Shown: positions 10,801-20,250, numbered from the stretch's first letter. The stretch is 64,000 bases of DNA from Meira nashicola (GCA_001600355.1 BCJU01000001.1:765178-829177); one strand, 5' to 3'. Translations and numbers: made by a program. The notes: generated from the letters alone by a model not told the origin.

Positions 10801-11340
10801 TTGGAAGCTTTAAGATCTGCTTCACAAAAGCGTTGTTGGACTTCTTGTAGAAGGATCGCATTAATGATTGAATTTTTATTGAGCAAGAACGTTTTTCAAA
10901 CTGGTGGATTATTGATGCGTAGTATCGTTCATATTGCCAGCTTTTTGGTTCATCAACCTGCAGCTCCAACCGCTACGCTTACAACTTTATCGGATGAAGG
11001 TCAACAAATTAATCCTATCTTAGGTCTTCATGAACCTGCTTCAGAACAAGATCAAAGTACAACACAGCAAAGTATCGATCCACGTTCAATCTTTGGTACA
11101 GGTAATACTGCCAATTCTTCTCCAACACCTACTCTTTCCAATCAAAGTAACACCGATTCAGCAAAAGGTCATATTCCCGAATATGTTTTTACGGGACAAT
11201 TGCCACCCTTTGACGCAACTCGAAAGTACCATGAAGTTCAATTATGTCTTGAAGCAATGGCACAAATGGGTTACGCTTGGTCTGGGATCGATCAAGAAAT
11301 TTCTCAAATTCAACAGGCACTTCAATTTGCCTCTATGTAG
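7876..11340 (+). CDS. Transcription factor with two Zn2Cys6 clusters
   Basis: 1154 aa. Cluster 1 starts at residue 181 (CDQCRSKHIRC), then a 26-residue Ser-rich loop before CTRCIEKGLEC. This loop is far longer than the 5-12 residues usual between Cys3 and Cys4. Cluster 2 starts at residue 488 (CDTCRLRRLRC, a 10-residue loop, then CSRCEDKRIVC) and is canonical. Both are preceded by basic Gln-Gly-Val sequences (RRQGVTC and KQGVAC), so they look like related copies. Between them lies a roughly 250-residue segment with folded-looking parts (LRLLTCFFASAHMQLPIVDF). An MHR-like region follows cluster 2 (about 620-1040). There is a poly-His run near residues 36-45 and a poly-Ala run after cluster 2. 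Most zinc-cluster factors have one cluster and dimerise; this one could bind paired half-sites as a monomer (inference). Confidence 0.9.
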   Translation: MSASTASSPLSSSHLSNSLTGWPEQDSHPTSTSSLHHHHHHHHHNHGLGMGMENSFSLDYSWTSASDADNTPNSNPFDSAPLSTINLSSWASPATSGKDIGSPFNAANSPTLGQILSNDVQDLPESESEDDGSSSGGSSSNKRESEEGQASTSKRKASRKSNANGQRSSKGKVQRRQGVTCDQCRSKHIRCIAPPSTSSSPADSDLSGKSNIGGRKRCTRCIEKGLECTRNHAPPSRRYPRPSRTGKRIEQARLMHGSIEGAQAASAAARIDANTSDLNILGQTGGFPVGMHAFPISIPHQSNNHLQQHVIAGSTSLRLLTCFFASAHMQLPIVDFHNFSARYNFSQGNSRIMSVMANGGDETQRIPSARQSAPGLRMSCWPPTNGTSTLATPGTTETLIAAMHAWAAVYTDLPIAFGTNAGLLELSRRDEDQSGSSNGKMSLPQNQPKHTSHDAVVDDAAAFGEEPPMVMGANGKLRRPKRKQGVACDTCRLRRLRCDKLERPEGMGCSRCEDKRIVCTDEYIQTKRAKSMAAAAAAAAKKSQQSDTTPSSSESQTIPLSNTSSTQGDKRSSDGNLTSSEETDVISSARNLHAQDLPRGSGPNSWDGSSHEQRAWIDDGPRLPKNYTFGRGREMIAYGKARQAFVHLMLERGLNLAYRHDLLKMPSIEAIQALLILSQVCSLVRRDDAATELAEAVNSHLNILGLESNDEVDEQDKIAVELILSQLQRKRLWCCVWGRDALVSGLFRSVPAFDAERAIGIKGNQSQRSANPQGERINTQLNNSAILTGANDGKTSQIPSSNGKLELNGQMGLSFSILALLQVGALARFMNKHIDNISHSRPAIYLGPGTGLASRQAPPDRFPMMPTPLEMRKLQRACFALWRSIDSLLLFFDECALKARENMASLHPFQPLGWIATLKITAAMLDLSTYRIIGERIHLARTYMQATATLSNNGVGGDIGGVMGMQEMMMEQMTQLEALRSASQKRCWTSCRRIALMIEFLLSKNVFQTGGLLMRSIVHIASFLVHQPAAPTATLTTLSDEGQQINPILGLHEPASEQDQSTTQQSIDPRSIFGTGNTANSSPTPTLSNQSNTDSAKGHIPEYVFTGQLPPFDATRKYHEVQLCLEAMAQMGYAWSGIDQEISQIQQALQFASM

Positions 11341-11468
11341 CTATATTATTTATTCACACACCACACACCCCCTTCTTTAATCTGGAGGAATTTGTTAATA
11401 TCGTGAATGGTTTCGTTAATCTTATGATGAGAATTATGAAAGCAAAGAAGGAGGAAATATAGATAAAT

Positions 11469-12306
11469 TTATTGTACTGCCACTTGAGCGCAAGATGTGG
11501 GATTGACCACTGCGCCTTCCTTATCTTGCAAGACTACTGTAGCTTGATAAGAAGATGCATCGCCATCAACTACCACATCTGCACTTCTTGCTGAAGAATT
11601 AGTGACGAATTTGCTGTACAATTTACTTGCACCGCTTTGTCCGACAAGAACGTAAAAGCCAGCAATATCAGTTGCTCGAGTATCCCATTTGACTGTGATC
11701 GTATTGCCTTTATGTGTTGCAGCTAAACTGCTTACACCGCCACCCATAGGGGCAATATGATTATCAATAACCGAAAATGAATCAGAAGTCCAAAAAGGTG
11801 TCGCACTTAACGGATCTTGACCTTGTTTGAAAGCTTTTACGATAAAGCCCGTTGCTGTACCTTTTGCGCCTGTATAGCATGGCGTGATTTTATATGGTAA
11901 TAAAGTATAACCGTTTGAAAGATCATAAGCTCCACGTTGACCTGTAGCAGTTGCATTCACTACTGCAAAAGGTTGATTACGATCATTTTGAATAACTGTT
12001 TGTGAGAGATATTGCTCTCCTGATGAAAATTTTCCAAAAGTGTAATAATCATATTTGCCATCATTGATATCACGTTTGAACACGATTTCTACATTACAGG
12101 TGTTACCCTCAGATACTGGTGATAGAGAAGTGTTAGTAATGATGGTAGTCATCAGAAAATCCAAAGATGATTCACTCACAATAGAACGCTTTGAAGTCAA
12201 TTGGTGCTTTGATGGAACTGTCTGGCCATTGAGCTGCAGCTTTGACAAAGCTCACGGCAAGCACAGCAGCACATGTAAAAGACAAAACCTTCTTTTGAAA
12301 AAACAT
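11469..12306 (-). CDS. Secreted beta-rich protein (possibly Ig/FN3-like), two exons
   Basis: Exon 1 runs 12306-12180 and exon 2 runs 12115-11469. The 64-bp intron begins GTGAGT, has a perfect TACTAAC branch site and ends CACCAG. The splice is phase 1 and joins TAT-T to TA-TCT. The product is 257 aa. Exon 1 carries the signal peptide (MFFQKKVLSFTCAAVLAVSF, cleavage near KAAA), which is lost if only the long exon is annotated. The mature protein contains GNTCNVEIVFKRD and CYTGAKGTATGFIVKAF. Near the C-terminus a strand-turn-strand segment, NTITVKWDTRATDIAGFYVL, resembles a fibronectin III or Ig-like beta sandwich. Four cysteines in the mature part could pair. There is no GPI signal. Probably an extracellular or cell-wall protein of unknown role. 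Confidence 0.78.
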
Positions 12307-12902
12307 CTTGATCGAAACGTATAAGATGGATGTAAGGAAAAGAGAGAGAAATGTCCCTATACTTCCTATTTATCCCCTTTTTTTTTCTCGTTTGCATCAC
12401 CGCCCTTTTTTCATCTTCATCGCCTCAGGAACGCATCATTCCGCGGCTTACACATTCAATCAAAATACCCGGCGCCGCACTTTATTTCGATTCGCAATTC
12501 CATGGCAAATTTGTAAGGAACCTATTTTGAAAATGGAAGTTGAATTCCGATTAATTTGTTCGATGTTATGAGATCCAAAACACTATCAGAATACTCAGTT
12601 CGAGCCGATTGGAAAGATGGAGTGAAAGATGAATATATGCACTTTGTTAGAAGCTCGCTATTAAATTACCAGTGCTTAGTACATATGCATGCATACAGTG
12701 TAAAAACACAGGCGCGTGTTCTGCACTACTCTCAAGAGAAATGATGAAATTTAGCGCTAGAAATTAAGGCCAACAGGCATAATCTAGTCATATCTAGACT
12801 ATAGGTGCGGTGCATTTCCCAAGATCCTTCTCATGAATGTTAGAACATAAATCAATCAATTCTGTCACACGACAACTACGATCTGAATTGGGGGTTGCAA
12901 AG
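12307..12902. other. Divergent promoter region, secreted protein / methyltransferase
   Basis: About 600 bp between two outward-facing genes. It contains a palindromic TGCATGCA at 12686-12693. Short ORFs here have poor starts and no recognisable product. An upstream in-frame ATG of the methyltransferase lies at 12837. Confidence 0.5.
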
Positions 12903-13766
12903 ATGTCAACAAATGGACAACAAGAGTTTGGGGAATTGGAGAAATATGTACCTTCTCCCAATCCTACAATAATGGAAAGGTTGACGAATATAGGATATGC
13001 TTTAATCGGATTAGGAATTCTGATTTTAGGTGGAGTATATGGTTCGATTAAAAAAGTTTTGATTGCTTGGAGTAAAGGAGAATGGCAAGATACATTCACT
13101 TTGAATCCATTAAAATGGAGAGATGCAATTACAGCAAATGGTATACCTGCTCTATTAAAAGGATCAGATACGAGTAATGGACCTTTTAAGAGAACGTTGA
13201 TATTTCCTAATGCTTATGGTAATGTGTTAGAAGTAGGTGCAGGCACGGGAGCTACATTAAAATACTATAATTCCGAGAAGGTCAATCATATTTATCTAAT
13301 GGAACCATGTATTGAATTACATGACGAATTACGTCAATCGATCGCCGCTTTACCTGATTTAAAAGGTAAAACGACAATATTATCATGTGGAATTGAAGAT
13401 AGTAAAGAACTACAAAATGCAAAGATACTTCCCGGTACCTTGGATACAATTTGCTTGGTACAAGTTTTATGTTCAATACATCAACCCGAAAAGCACATTT
13501 CTATGCTTCATTCATTACTCAAATCTGGAGGTCAATTGCTTTTATTCGAACATGTTATCTCACTCGATCCAATCACGATTCACATACAAAAAGGCTTCAC
13601 AAATCTAATTTGGAAACATGTAGCTGGAAATTGTCATTTGACTCGTGATCCTTCTAAAATGTTTTCTGATCAAGCTGGCTGGAAGAATATTTCACTTACC
13701 AAACCTAAAGGTGAAGGTGGTCAAGATTTGTTCCCTCATCAAGTCGCACATTATATCAAAGTATAG
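12903..13766 (+). CDS. METTL7-like membrane-anchored SAM methyltransferase
   Basis: 287 aa from the ATG at 12903 (AAAGATGTC). An in-frame ATG at 12837 would add 22 residues with no counterpart I know, so I prefer the shorter form. A hydrophobic helix (about 28-48, LTNIGYALIGLGILILGGVY) anchors it to a membrane. SAM motif I is VLEVGAGTGATLKYY, followed by the acidic motif II region (YLMEPCIELHDEL). CSIHQPEKHISMLHSLLKSG and WKHVAGNCHLTRDPSKM are typical of the METTL7/TMT1 branch of Methyltransf_11 proteins. Human METTL7 proteins sit on ER and lipid droplets and methylate small thiols; the substrate in this fungus is unknown. Confidence 0.85.
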   Translation: MSTNGQQEFGELEKYVPSPNPTIMERLTNIGYALIGLGILILGGVYGSIKKVLIAWSKGEWQDTFTLNPLKWRDAITANGIPALLKGSDTSNGPFKRTLIFPNAYGNVLEVGAGTGATLKYYNSEKVNHIYLMEPCIELHDELRQSIAALPDLKGKTTILSCGIEDSKELQNAKILPGTLDTICLVQVLCSIHQPEKHISMLHSLLKSGGQLLLFEHVISLDPITIHIQKGFTNLIWKHVAGNCHLTRDPSKMFSDQAGWKNISLTKPKGEGGQDLFPHQVAHYIKV

Positions 13767-13963
13767 TCACAAGATGCGCTCTTTTGCGAGTAAGAATCAT
13801 GCACCATTAATTTTGTACAAAATAAGAACCTTTCTTTTCCGAAATCAAGGTCCTGGTGAGCGGGTATGAAATGATCCTATTGAATGAGCGTGAGGAGGAT
13901 AAGAGAGTTAAATTATCAAAATTCTTCGGAAGAGGCCTTTTGCTTTTGTGAGTGAAATTACTT

Positions 13964-14803
13964 TTAAGCATCCGATTTGTATGCATCCAAAACACGTTGT
14001 CTACTAGTTTGCATAGGAATCTTTTCCGTTCCATCTCCACTAACATCTTTGTTACGACTGAATCTACTCTTGAAACTGCTAAATTTGCTGCCAGCACCAC
14101 CACCACTTGCGTATGAAGAATCATATGTAGCAGGGTAACTGTCACCTCTTTTCTCTTTGCGCCAACCGCAACAAACGGTAAGAGCGCTGAAGAAAAGCAA
14201 AGGCAAAGAGATCAAAGTGAGATAGAATGCCGGTCCTGGAACAACACTGATTCCGCTTGTGATTTGGTTAAGCTTGTTACGTGTATAAATGTATAATGCA
14301 ATTTGAATTGCAAATGCGATCAAAGTCAAAATGAATGCGAGAAAGTGCACAACGGAAGCGACTAACATAACGACCAAATGAGGAATGAAGGATAAGATGA
14401 ATCCAATCACTGCAACAACGAATGCGACAACGACAACTACCAAACCACGTGTCCAACTAGACTTTATCTCAGTTGTTTCATATGCATTTTGCGAGTCATT
14501 GTTTGCGCCTTTAAAGGTGATATTGTATCCATGTTGATTACCGGAACAGTATTTGTAGCCTTGATCGACTGCTCCTTCGGTACAGTAACCCCAACTACCC
14601 AATTTCAAACCGATCAATTGACGATCAGGACTGGCACCTGTTCCTGTAACATCAGTAATGTTACCCAATTGTGTAGCTTGAACAAAGTTGAAAGGGCTTG
14701 AAGTATGGAATGTTGTTGGTGTACTGATCGTGCAAAGCAACAATAAAACCCAAGCAAGGAACGAAGTGATCAAAGCTGGTACGCAAAAAGCCTTTCTGCC
14801 CAT
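13964..14803 (-). CDS. SUR7/PalI-family four-TM membrane protein
   Basis: 279 aa. The layout is that of SUR7/PalI (Rim9) proteins: a first helix at the N-terminus (VPALITSFLAWVLLLLCTIS), an extracellular loop holding the hallmark LGSWGYC motif with further cysteines (YKYCSG), then three closely spaced helices from about residue 120 to 215, ending LLFFSALTVCCGW. The cytosolic tail is Ser/Gly/Lys-rich (YDSSYASGGGAGSKFSSFKS). Relatives act at eisosomes (Sur7) or in the Rim/Pal alkaline-pH pathway (Rim9/PalI); the sequence alone does not say which. It converges with the methyltransferase gene across about 200 bp. Confidence 0.85.
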   Translation of the reverse strand: MGRKAFCVPALITSFLAWVLLLLCTISTPTTFHTSSPFNFVQATQLGNITDVTGTGASPDRQLIGLKLGSWGYCTEGAVDQGYKYCSGNQHGYNITFKGANNDSQNAYETTEIKSSWTRGLVVVVVAFVVAVIGFILSFIPHLVVMLVASVVHFLAFILTLIAFAIQIALYIYTRNKLNQITSGISVVPGPAFYLTLISLPLLFFSALTVCCGWRKEKRGDSYPATYDSSYASGGGAGSKFSSFKSRFSRNKDVSGDGTEKIPMQTSRQRVLDAYKSDA

Positions 14804-16071
14804 TTTGTTGATGAAAGATGAAGCAAAGATGAAGAAATGATATGTTGGTGATCAAGCAAAAAAAAGCCTTTTAACGCAGAAAGACAAAAGGTACCGTCAC
14901 AATGACAAAAACGCCCGTCAATCGAAAAATTTCCCGTTTGCGAATAGGTTTATATTTTTAGACGGTACCAAACCAGGTACAAATCCAGTCAAGATAAACA
15001 TGAACAAGCGCCAATTTAAGCATTTGATCAGAGGGGCGCGTATAAATGGAACGGCACACTTTAGGAGAGTAAATTTATGGTTAATTGCCTTATTGTTTAT
15101 TTTGTACCATTGTACATACTAGCCTACATAGCCACAACACGATGATTGACAGGCATTTTTCGGCACTCTAAAACTCCACATGCAAGCTGAGGAAAATTGT
15201 TCTAGGCTAGAATGATTGCTACATATGTATGTACTTAAATACCCTGTTTATTCATTACAGTGAACGAACGACTTCTATTGAATCTTCAAAGGAAAGAGAA
15301 GCCAAGCCCTACACCCAGTCATCGGCTGTAGAACTAAGGCATGGACGCGTTCGATCTACCCATTTTGAAAAATGTTCTTCGCGTCTCTGCTTGCACGCAG
15401 TCTTGGTACGGTGCTCCGCCAACTGCTTAGGCTTGCCATATGCCCTGCTCAATCACCCTGAACAGATTGTCGTGAACTCGTCGTATTATATCATCAACCA
15501 GCGTAAAGCTCGAAGTGAATCTTCTTCAGTGTATGGTTGAGTGTTCAGACAACCTAAACGTGGGTATGGGATACTCTCTTCAAATGAGCAGATAGCTAAG
15601 TATAGAACGTTTGGTAAAGATCGAAGAAATGTCGAGATAGATATTAGGCTTGAGCATCTTCTTATATACAATTTTAAATATAGTCTAGGTAAGTGAAACG
15701 AGAATAGCCGTGCTAAAGAGGCTGTATTTAAATTTTAGATATTTTGCTTAAGTAATCAGAAAGCCAGGTGACCGCACGTGCATGTGTGAGTCTCTTTTTA
15801 CACCAAGAGCCTGCGGCGCTGCGTAAAAGCACTACAGGCAAAACGCCTTAAACACAAGAAGCGAAAGCGTGCCTCTGCTATACCGCCTGATGAGAGCGTG
15901 TAAAGCTTAGGCATTCAAGATCAGCTGCGCGCAGTATCTGGAAGCTCACGCTTCGTTCTTAAGCTCTGTAAGCCTGAAGGGATCAGAAATCGACAATTTC
16001 AATACCATCTTAATCAATCAATTCTTTCTTTCGACCACACTCACGTCACATACATCAAAACATATTTGAAA
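14804..16071. other. Long divergent intergenic region between SUR7-like and P1 genes
   Basis: 1.27 kb. The right end is the ribosomal-protein promoter, with a pyrimidine-rich leader just before the P1 start. An ORF at 15229-15540 (103 codons, ATG start) gives a Cys/Ser/Arg-rich peptide without domains and looks like chance. The 15770-15960 stretch is locally GC-richer with short complementary arms and could hide an unannotated ncRNA, but I could not assign a class. Confidence 0.45.
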
Positions 16072-16751
16072 ATGTCAGCTGATCTCGCTTCGACTTATGC
16101 CGCCCTCATCTTGGCCGACGAAGGCCAAGAAATCTCGGTTAGTATCATGGCCAGGAATGCGAAAGAGAAAGATTAAGAGGAGGAAGATTTGGTGGAATCC
16201 TGGAGATGTAGGGATTATCGATTAGTGAAAGAATTGCTGGCATTGATGTACCGATTGGATCCAGTGCGACGGAGAAGCTATCGAGTAGCATATCATGCTA
16301 GCATGGAATTCACCGAATCGACACCTAAACATTCCATCATATTATTTTCGACGACAGACATGCTGACATACATAATTCTTCTTCCTTATTCGCTTCTACA
16401 GAGTGAGAAGATTGTCGCTCTAACTGCTGCTGCCAACGTCCCAGTTGAACCCATCTGGGCTACCCTTTTGGCCAAGGCTTTGGAAGGAAAGGACGTTAAG
16501 GAATTGTTGACCAACGTCGGATCCGGAGGTGGTGCACCAGCCGCTGTTGCCGCCCCATCTGGTGGTGCTGCTGCCGGTGGTGCCGCTGCCGAAGAGAAGG
16601 CCGAAGAGAAGAAGGAAGAAGAGAAGGAAGAATCTGATGGTGCGTACGATGTGAAACGAAGAATATTATTAGGAATGCGTCTTGCTAACATTACTCTTGC
16701 TTTTCCAATTTTTCCTCTTCAGACGACATGGGCTTCGGTTTGTTCGACTAA
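16072..16751 (+). CDS. RPP1: 60S acidic ribosomal protein P1
   Basis: Three exons: 16072-16137, 16402-16639 and 16723-16751. Introns are 264 bp (GTTAGT...TACAG) and 83 bp (GTGCGT...TTCAG). The product is 110 aa. It starts [20 protein letters not shown], continues [20 protein letters not shown], then has the Ala/Gly hinge and charged [19 protein letters not shown] end that all stalk proteins share. P1/P2 dimers bind P0 on the large subunit and recruit GTPase elongation factors through that C-terminus. The N-terminal half matches P1 rather than P2. Codons are strongly biased to GCC, GGT, AAG and GTC, unlike the neighbours, as expected for very high expression. The first intron is several times longer than others here, a habit of ribosomal-protein genes. 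Confidence 0.96.
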
Positions 16752-17341
16752 GCGTTTCACCATCGTGTTGTACAATTCTTTCGACCCTATTTTCGACATC
16801 ATTCGCACTCACAAAATCATTTCTTCTCATTTCGACATCCTTGTAAAATGGCACTATGATGCATTTCACATATACGCACACAGCTATAATTACGGACAAA
16901 TGGTATGGATAAATCGCTGAATTCGTGTCAATCGATATGACACGATGAACGATCGTCAATACTTTTGTTCTGTAGCTGTAATCTATGCAAAACATGCATT
17001 CTTCTCAAATTTGGCAAAGTGCTTTGTGTGTTTTCTTCAAGAGATGTTCTCTTTTGGCTGATTGTTATAGAGTAAGGTTAGATTCTGAGGCTTGCATAAT
17101 AAGGTGTATTGCGAAAAATACAAGTTCTTCGTCGTCATATCTATTTCCCGACAGCCGAGTGTGATTCACAGTGTCCATATATCAGAACATGACGGTCAAA
17201 TGAGTAACTTAGCACGTGATTTTAGTGCAGTTTGATTAGCACCGTGCATTAAAAGTTGTTGTTCCACCCCCACGTTCTTTTCCTCGTTATAACATCATAC
17301 CCTTTCAACTCCTTCATTATTCGCTGAAAGAGACTGAAATC
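16752..17341 (+). other. Intergenic region between P1 and a four-TM protein gene
   Basis: About 590 bp holding the P1 3' UTR and the promoter of the next gene. A CACGTG-like element (gcacgtga) lies near 17213. No other coding exon or RNA gene was seen. Confidence 0.5.
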
Positions 17342-18061
17342 ATGTCTTCAACCATTTCAAAGAGAAATAGCAGCTCAAGTTCTGCTTTGAATGGCAGCAG
17401 CAATGGCCGTACGTCATTACCTTTAGGATGGTACGTATTCTTTGGAATCGTTGAACCGATTAGCGTTTTAGCTGGATGTGTATATGCGACTTTTTATCAA
17501 TCGAATTATCATAATGAATTAATTCCAAAAGGTTATGCACAAAGAGCGATTGTAGGTGTTGCGGTTGAAGGAGCGAAAAAGTCAATTTGGAAAGCAGGAA
17601 CGGCAGCAAAGACTGTAATTTCAACTTCTACAGGAGGACAATTAGATGCAGCTTCTAGAATGGCATTAGCACAATTAGGAAGTTGTTATTTTTTGATAAT
17701 GTTAAATTCTGCATTAATGTTTTATGCTATTAGACGTTGGTTTTCTCAACAACCAGTTGCGCAAGAAAGAGTTTTATACTCTTTATTCACAGTCTTAGGA
17801 TTGGCAGATTGGACGCATATCTTATTCACGATTCACTTTTTACCTAATCCATCTGGTTCGACGAATGCACTTTCAGCTTTTGCAAGTAAATTATGGATAT
17901 TAATAACGGATATGCAAGCATGGAATTCTCTTTTGTTCGGTAATATCGTCATCACTTTTTTGCTCTTTGTAGCCCGTGCTGCTTGGTGGGTAGGACTAGG
18001 ACGTGATCGCTTCTTTGGCGGTAGTGTTCCTGCTGTGCCATCAGACTCGAAGAGTAGGTAA
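17342..18061 (+). CDS. Four-TM fungal membrane protein, DUF7704-like
   Basis: 239 aa. A Ser/Asn-rich N-terminus precedes four predicted helices: about 29-50 (WYVFFGIVEPISVLAGCVYA), 110-132 (LGSCYFLIMLNSALMFYAI), 145-165 (VLYSLFTVLGLADWTHILFT) and 192-217 (WNSLLFGNIVITFLLFVARA). The FGIVEPIS motif in helix 1, the LADW...HIL motif in helix 3 and the overall size match the fungal DUF7704 family as I remember it. Function is unknown. The ORF is intronless, and its 3' end converges with SLT11 about 130 bp away. Confidence 0.75.
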   Translation: MSSTISKRNSSSSSALNGSSNGRTSLPLGWYVFFGIVEPISVLAGCVYATFYQSNYHNELIPKGYAQRAIVGVAVEGAKKSIWKAGTAAKTVISTSTGGQLDAASRMALAQLGSCYFLIMLNSALMFYAIRRWFSQQPVAQERVLYSLFTVLGLADWTHILFTIHFLPNPSGSTNALSAFASKLWILITDMQAWNSLLFGNIVITFLLFVARAAWWVGLGRDRFFGGSVPAVPSDSKSR

Positions 18062-18188
18062 AGAATAAGATGCACTTCATTTGTTGTTTTAATTTGAATG
18101 TTATGATTTGCTATTTGCTGCTATAAAAATACATATGCGTGGTTTGAATTAGGGTATCTATCTATATTTGAGCATCATTCAAAGATAT

Positions 18189-19157
18189 TTATTGTGACTT
18201 CTTTGCCGGTCTGCTACGGCCCCATGAAACACGAATTTCCTGACCACCTAATTCCATTCGTAGTGCACATCTTTGAGCGGCAGATTCGGCTTTCTGTCGT
18301 GATTTAAAATTAACGAAAGCGCATTTGCTGGTTGGAACCAATGTGATAGATCGTATTTCGTCAGGTCGTAAATCTGGTACGTTTTGCACAAAAAATGTTC
18401 TTATTTGTGCTTCATCAGTTGCTGGATCTAAAGCGGATAGAAAGAGTGAAGTGATTTGTTTATCTTCTGGTGGCGCTAATCCAGCTGCAGAAGCTGCTGT
18501 AGTCAAAATCTTTCTGGCAACTGGGTCATTACTTCCATGATATCTTTCTTTGATATTTTGCTTTTGTAAGTCATTCTTGACAGGCAATTCATGTCTGAAA
18601 GGACACATTTCACCTCTGTTGCATTCCCCTTTGGCGTAAAAGCTGCACAGATGAGGTCGATTACGTCGATATTTATCGGAGATAGGATTCGTTTTATCTC
18701 TAGCCAATTGTTTTAAGAGGTCTTGTCCGGCTCTAGATGAAGGTCCAACGGATGATTCAATTAAAGATTTATTTCCTTCAAGTTGACTTTCCATTTGATT
18801 GACATAATATTGTTTATTAATATCGGTAGAAGGACCGGATTTTGTTATACCTAAAGCAGTATCTCTTACTTGAACAGGTAAGCCAAATTGTAAATCCAAA
18901 ACGCACGTTTGACAAACATTTTTTATTTTTGAACAAGTTGTACAAATTTCAGTCTTTTTCATTCTCATTCCTGCTCCTGGATTCCAACGAAAAACTGTAA
19001 ATGGACGATCGCAAATTTTACATTCTTTTCCAAAAGATTCTTTTGTCATTCTAACGTACGGATTTGGTCCTAAACATGTTTCACATAAAATTGGCGTTTC
19101 TGCTATTTCTGCTCCTCCTCCTGCCGCTCCTTGTTTATTTGCAAATCCGTACGACAT
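18189..19157 (-). CDS. SLT11: Pre-mRNA-splicing factor Slt11/Ecm2 (Cwf5, RBM22 type)
   Basis: 322 aa. The N-terminus holds paired cysteines of the Slt11 zinc-binding region (ILCETCLGPNPYVRM, CKICDRPFTVFRWNPGAG, ICTTCSKIKNVCQTC). A CCCH finger follows at about residue 170 (CSFYAKGECNRGEMCPFRH, C-X7-C-X5-C-X3-H), and an RRM closes the protein (ITSLFLSALDPATDEAQIR ... CAFVNFKSRQKAESAAQRC). This order is diagnostic. In yeast and human the protein belongs to the NineTeen-associated spliceosome core, contacts U6 and the intron, and supports Bact assembly. It shares a divergent promoter of about 220 bp with the methyltransferase gene to its right. Confidence 0.94.
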   Translation of the reverse strand: MSYGFANKQGAAGGGAEIAETPILCETCLGPNPYVRMTKESFGKECKICDRPFTVFRWNPGAGMRMKKTEICTTCSKIKNVCQTCVLDLQFGLPVQVRDTALGITKSGPSTDINKQYYVNQMESQLEGNKSLIESSVGPSSRAGQDLLKQLARDKTNPISDKYRRNRPHLCSFYAKGECNRGEMCPFRHELPVKNDLQKQNIKERYHGSNDPVARKILTTAASAAGLAPPEDKQITSLFLSALDPATDEAQIRTFFVQNVPDLRPDEIRSITLVPTSKCAFVNFKSRQKAESAAQRCALRMELGGQEIRVSWGRSRPAKKSQ

Positions 19158-19377
19158 TTGTCATCGATATTTGAGTGTGATCGTGGTTGATTGATAAAAA
19201 TTGTTGAACCAAATGACAAACGCGTTAAATCCGAGAGAATTTCTAACACACGAGCTTTTTGGCTAAATTTACGCCGAGCACCCGCAAATTTATGTTTTCA
19301 ATTATCTCGGATCGTTTTTTTTTCTAATAAACCTTCATTATAGAGCTCCCGATCTTCTCCCAAAAAAAGCATCTCGT

Positions 19378-20250
19378 ATGGTCCGACGAGGAATTGTCGG
19401 AGCTCCTTCTTACGATGAAGTTGATTATTGGGAGAAACGCTTTACTCGTTTTGCCAAAACGTCAAAATCTTCCGAACAAGATGGAATAGAATGGTTAGGT
19501 GATGGAGGTGAAATTGTGAATGCAATAAATGATATTTTGAATGATGCAAATCAAACTCAAGAATTCGGTCATATTTTGCATTTAGGCGCAGGTGCTTCTG
19601 ATCTAAGCCTTTCGATCGCAGAACTTCTTTTTGATAATAAAATCCCTTTAAATCGTTTGATTAATATCGATTTCGCTCCTTCTGCTTTGGACATCGGTCA
19701 AATGAGAATGAATGAATGGCTTAATAAAAAGGGAATCCTTATCAGAAAAGATGAAGAAATGCAATTCTGTTGTGCGGATCTTAGAGATTGGAATTCATTG
19801 AAAGCCTCTTTTACCGAGAAAGGTTTTAATGTCAATAAAGCACCATTCTCAATCCTTATTGACAAAAGCACTTGTGATAGCCTAGCAACGGCAAATCAAA
19901 TCGACTCCACTTCGGCCTTAAAGAAGATAAAAGAATATCCTATTTTGAAAGAATTACTTTCTCTTTCTCTAAAAGCACAAGGAAAGATTGGAACGGACAA
20001 GATTGACACATTCGATGCGATTGATCTTGTTGCATTTCATTTGGCAGCTTTAACAAAATCAAATAGTGTTTGGCTCGCAATGAGCTATTCGGAAGATCGA
20101 TTCGAGTTCCTTCAAAACACATCAAACTTTACCCTTTCTCGTCCTTTTTGGAAGGTCGAACAAACAAAAATCATAATCGCTCCAAGTGGAAGTTCCAATC
20201 ATTTCGCTCCCAACATTTATCATCATTTTACCATATTGAAACGATTATGA
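19378..20250 (+). CDS. Class I SAM methyltransferase, METTL13/EEF1AKMT4-like
   Basis: 290 aa. The N-terminal YDEVDYWEKRF box, motif I HILHLGAGASDLSLSIAEL, the motif II region INIDFAPSALDIGQMRM and the post-motif ILIDKSTCDSLAT are the arrangement of METTL13, EEF1AKMT4 and METTL12-type protein-lysine methyltransferases. A D(K)(S/G)T box after strand beta-4 supports this. Several family members methylate elongation factor 1A, so a translation-factor substrate is plausible but unproven. There is no signal peptide or membrane helix. Confidence 0.8.
   Translation: MVRRGIVGAPSYDEVDYWEKRFTRFAKTSKSSEQDGIEWLGDGGEIVNAINDILNDANQTQEFGHILHLGAGASDLSLSIAELLFDNKIPLNRLINIDFAPSALDIGQMRMNEWLNKKGILIRKDEEMQFCCADLRDWNSLKASFTEKGFNVNKAPFSILIDKSTCDSLATANQIDSTSALKKIKEYPILKELLSLSLKAQGKIGTDKIDTFDAIDLVAFHLAALTKSNSVWLAMSYSEDRFEFLQNTSNFTLSRPFWKVEQTKIIIAPSGSSNHFAPNIYHHFTILKRL

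Noticed and set aside
12837..12902. Longer N-terminus of the METTL7-like protein
   Set aside because: The extra 22 residues have no counterpart in the family as I know it, and the ATG at 12903 has a better context; not excluded.
15229..15540. 103-codon ORF in the P1 upstream region
   Set aside because: It has an ATG, but composition and lack of any domain or signal suggest chance; it lies far from any promoter sign.
16138..16401. Possible snoRNA in the long first intron of P1
   Set aside because: There is one C-box-like TGATGT but no properly placed D box or terminal stem, and no clear H/ACA layout.
16189..16920. A 243-codon open frame through both introns of the P1 gene
   Set aside because: It lacks an ATG start, and its middle is simply P1 exon 2. 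The intron borders and the exact P1 termini show that splicing is used.
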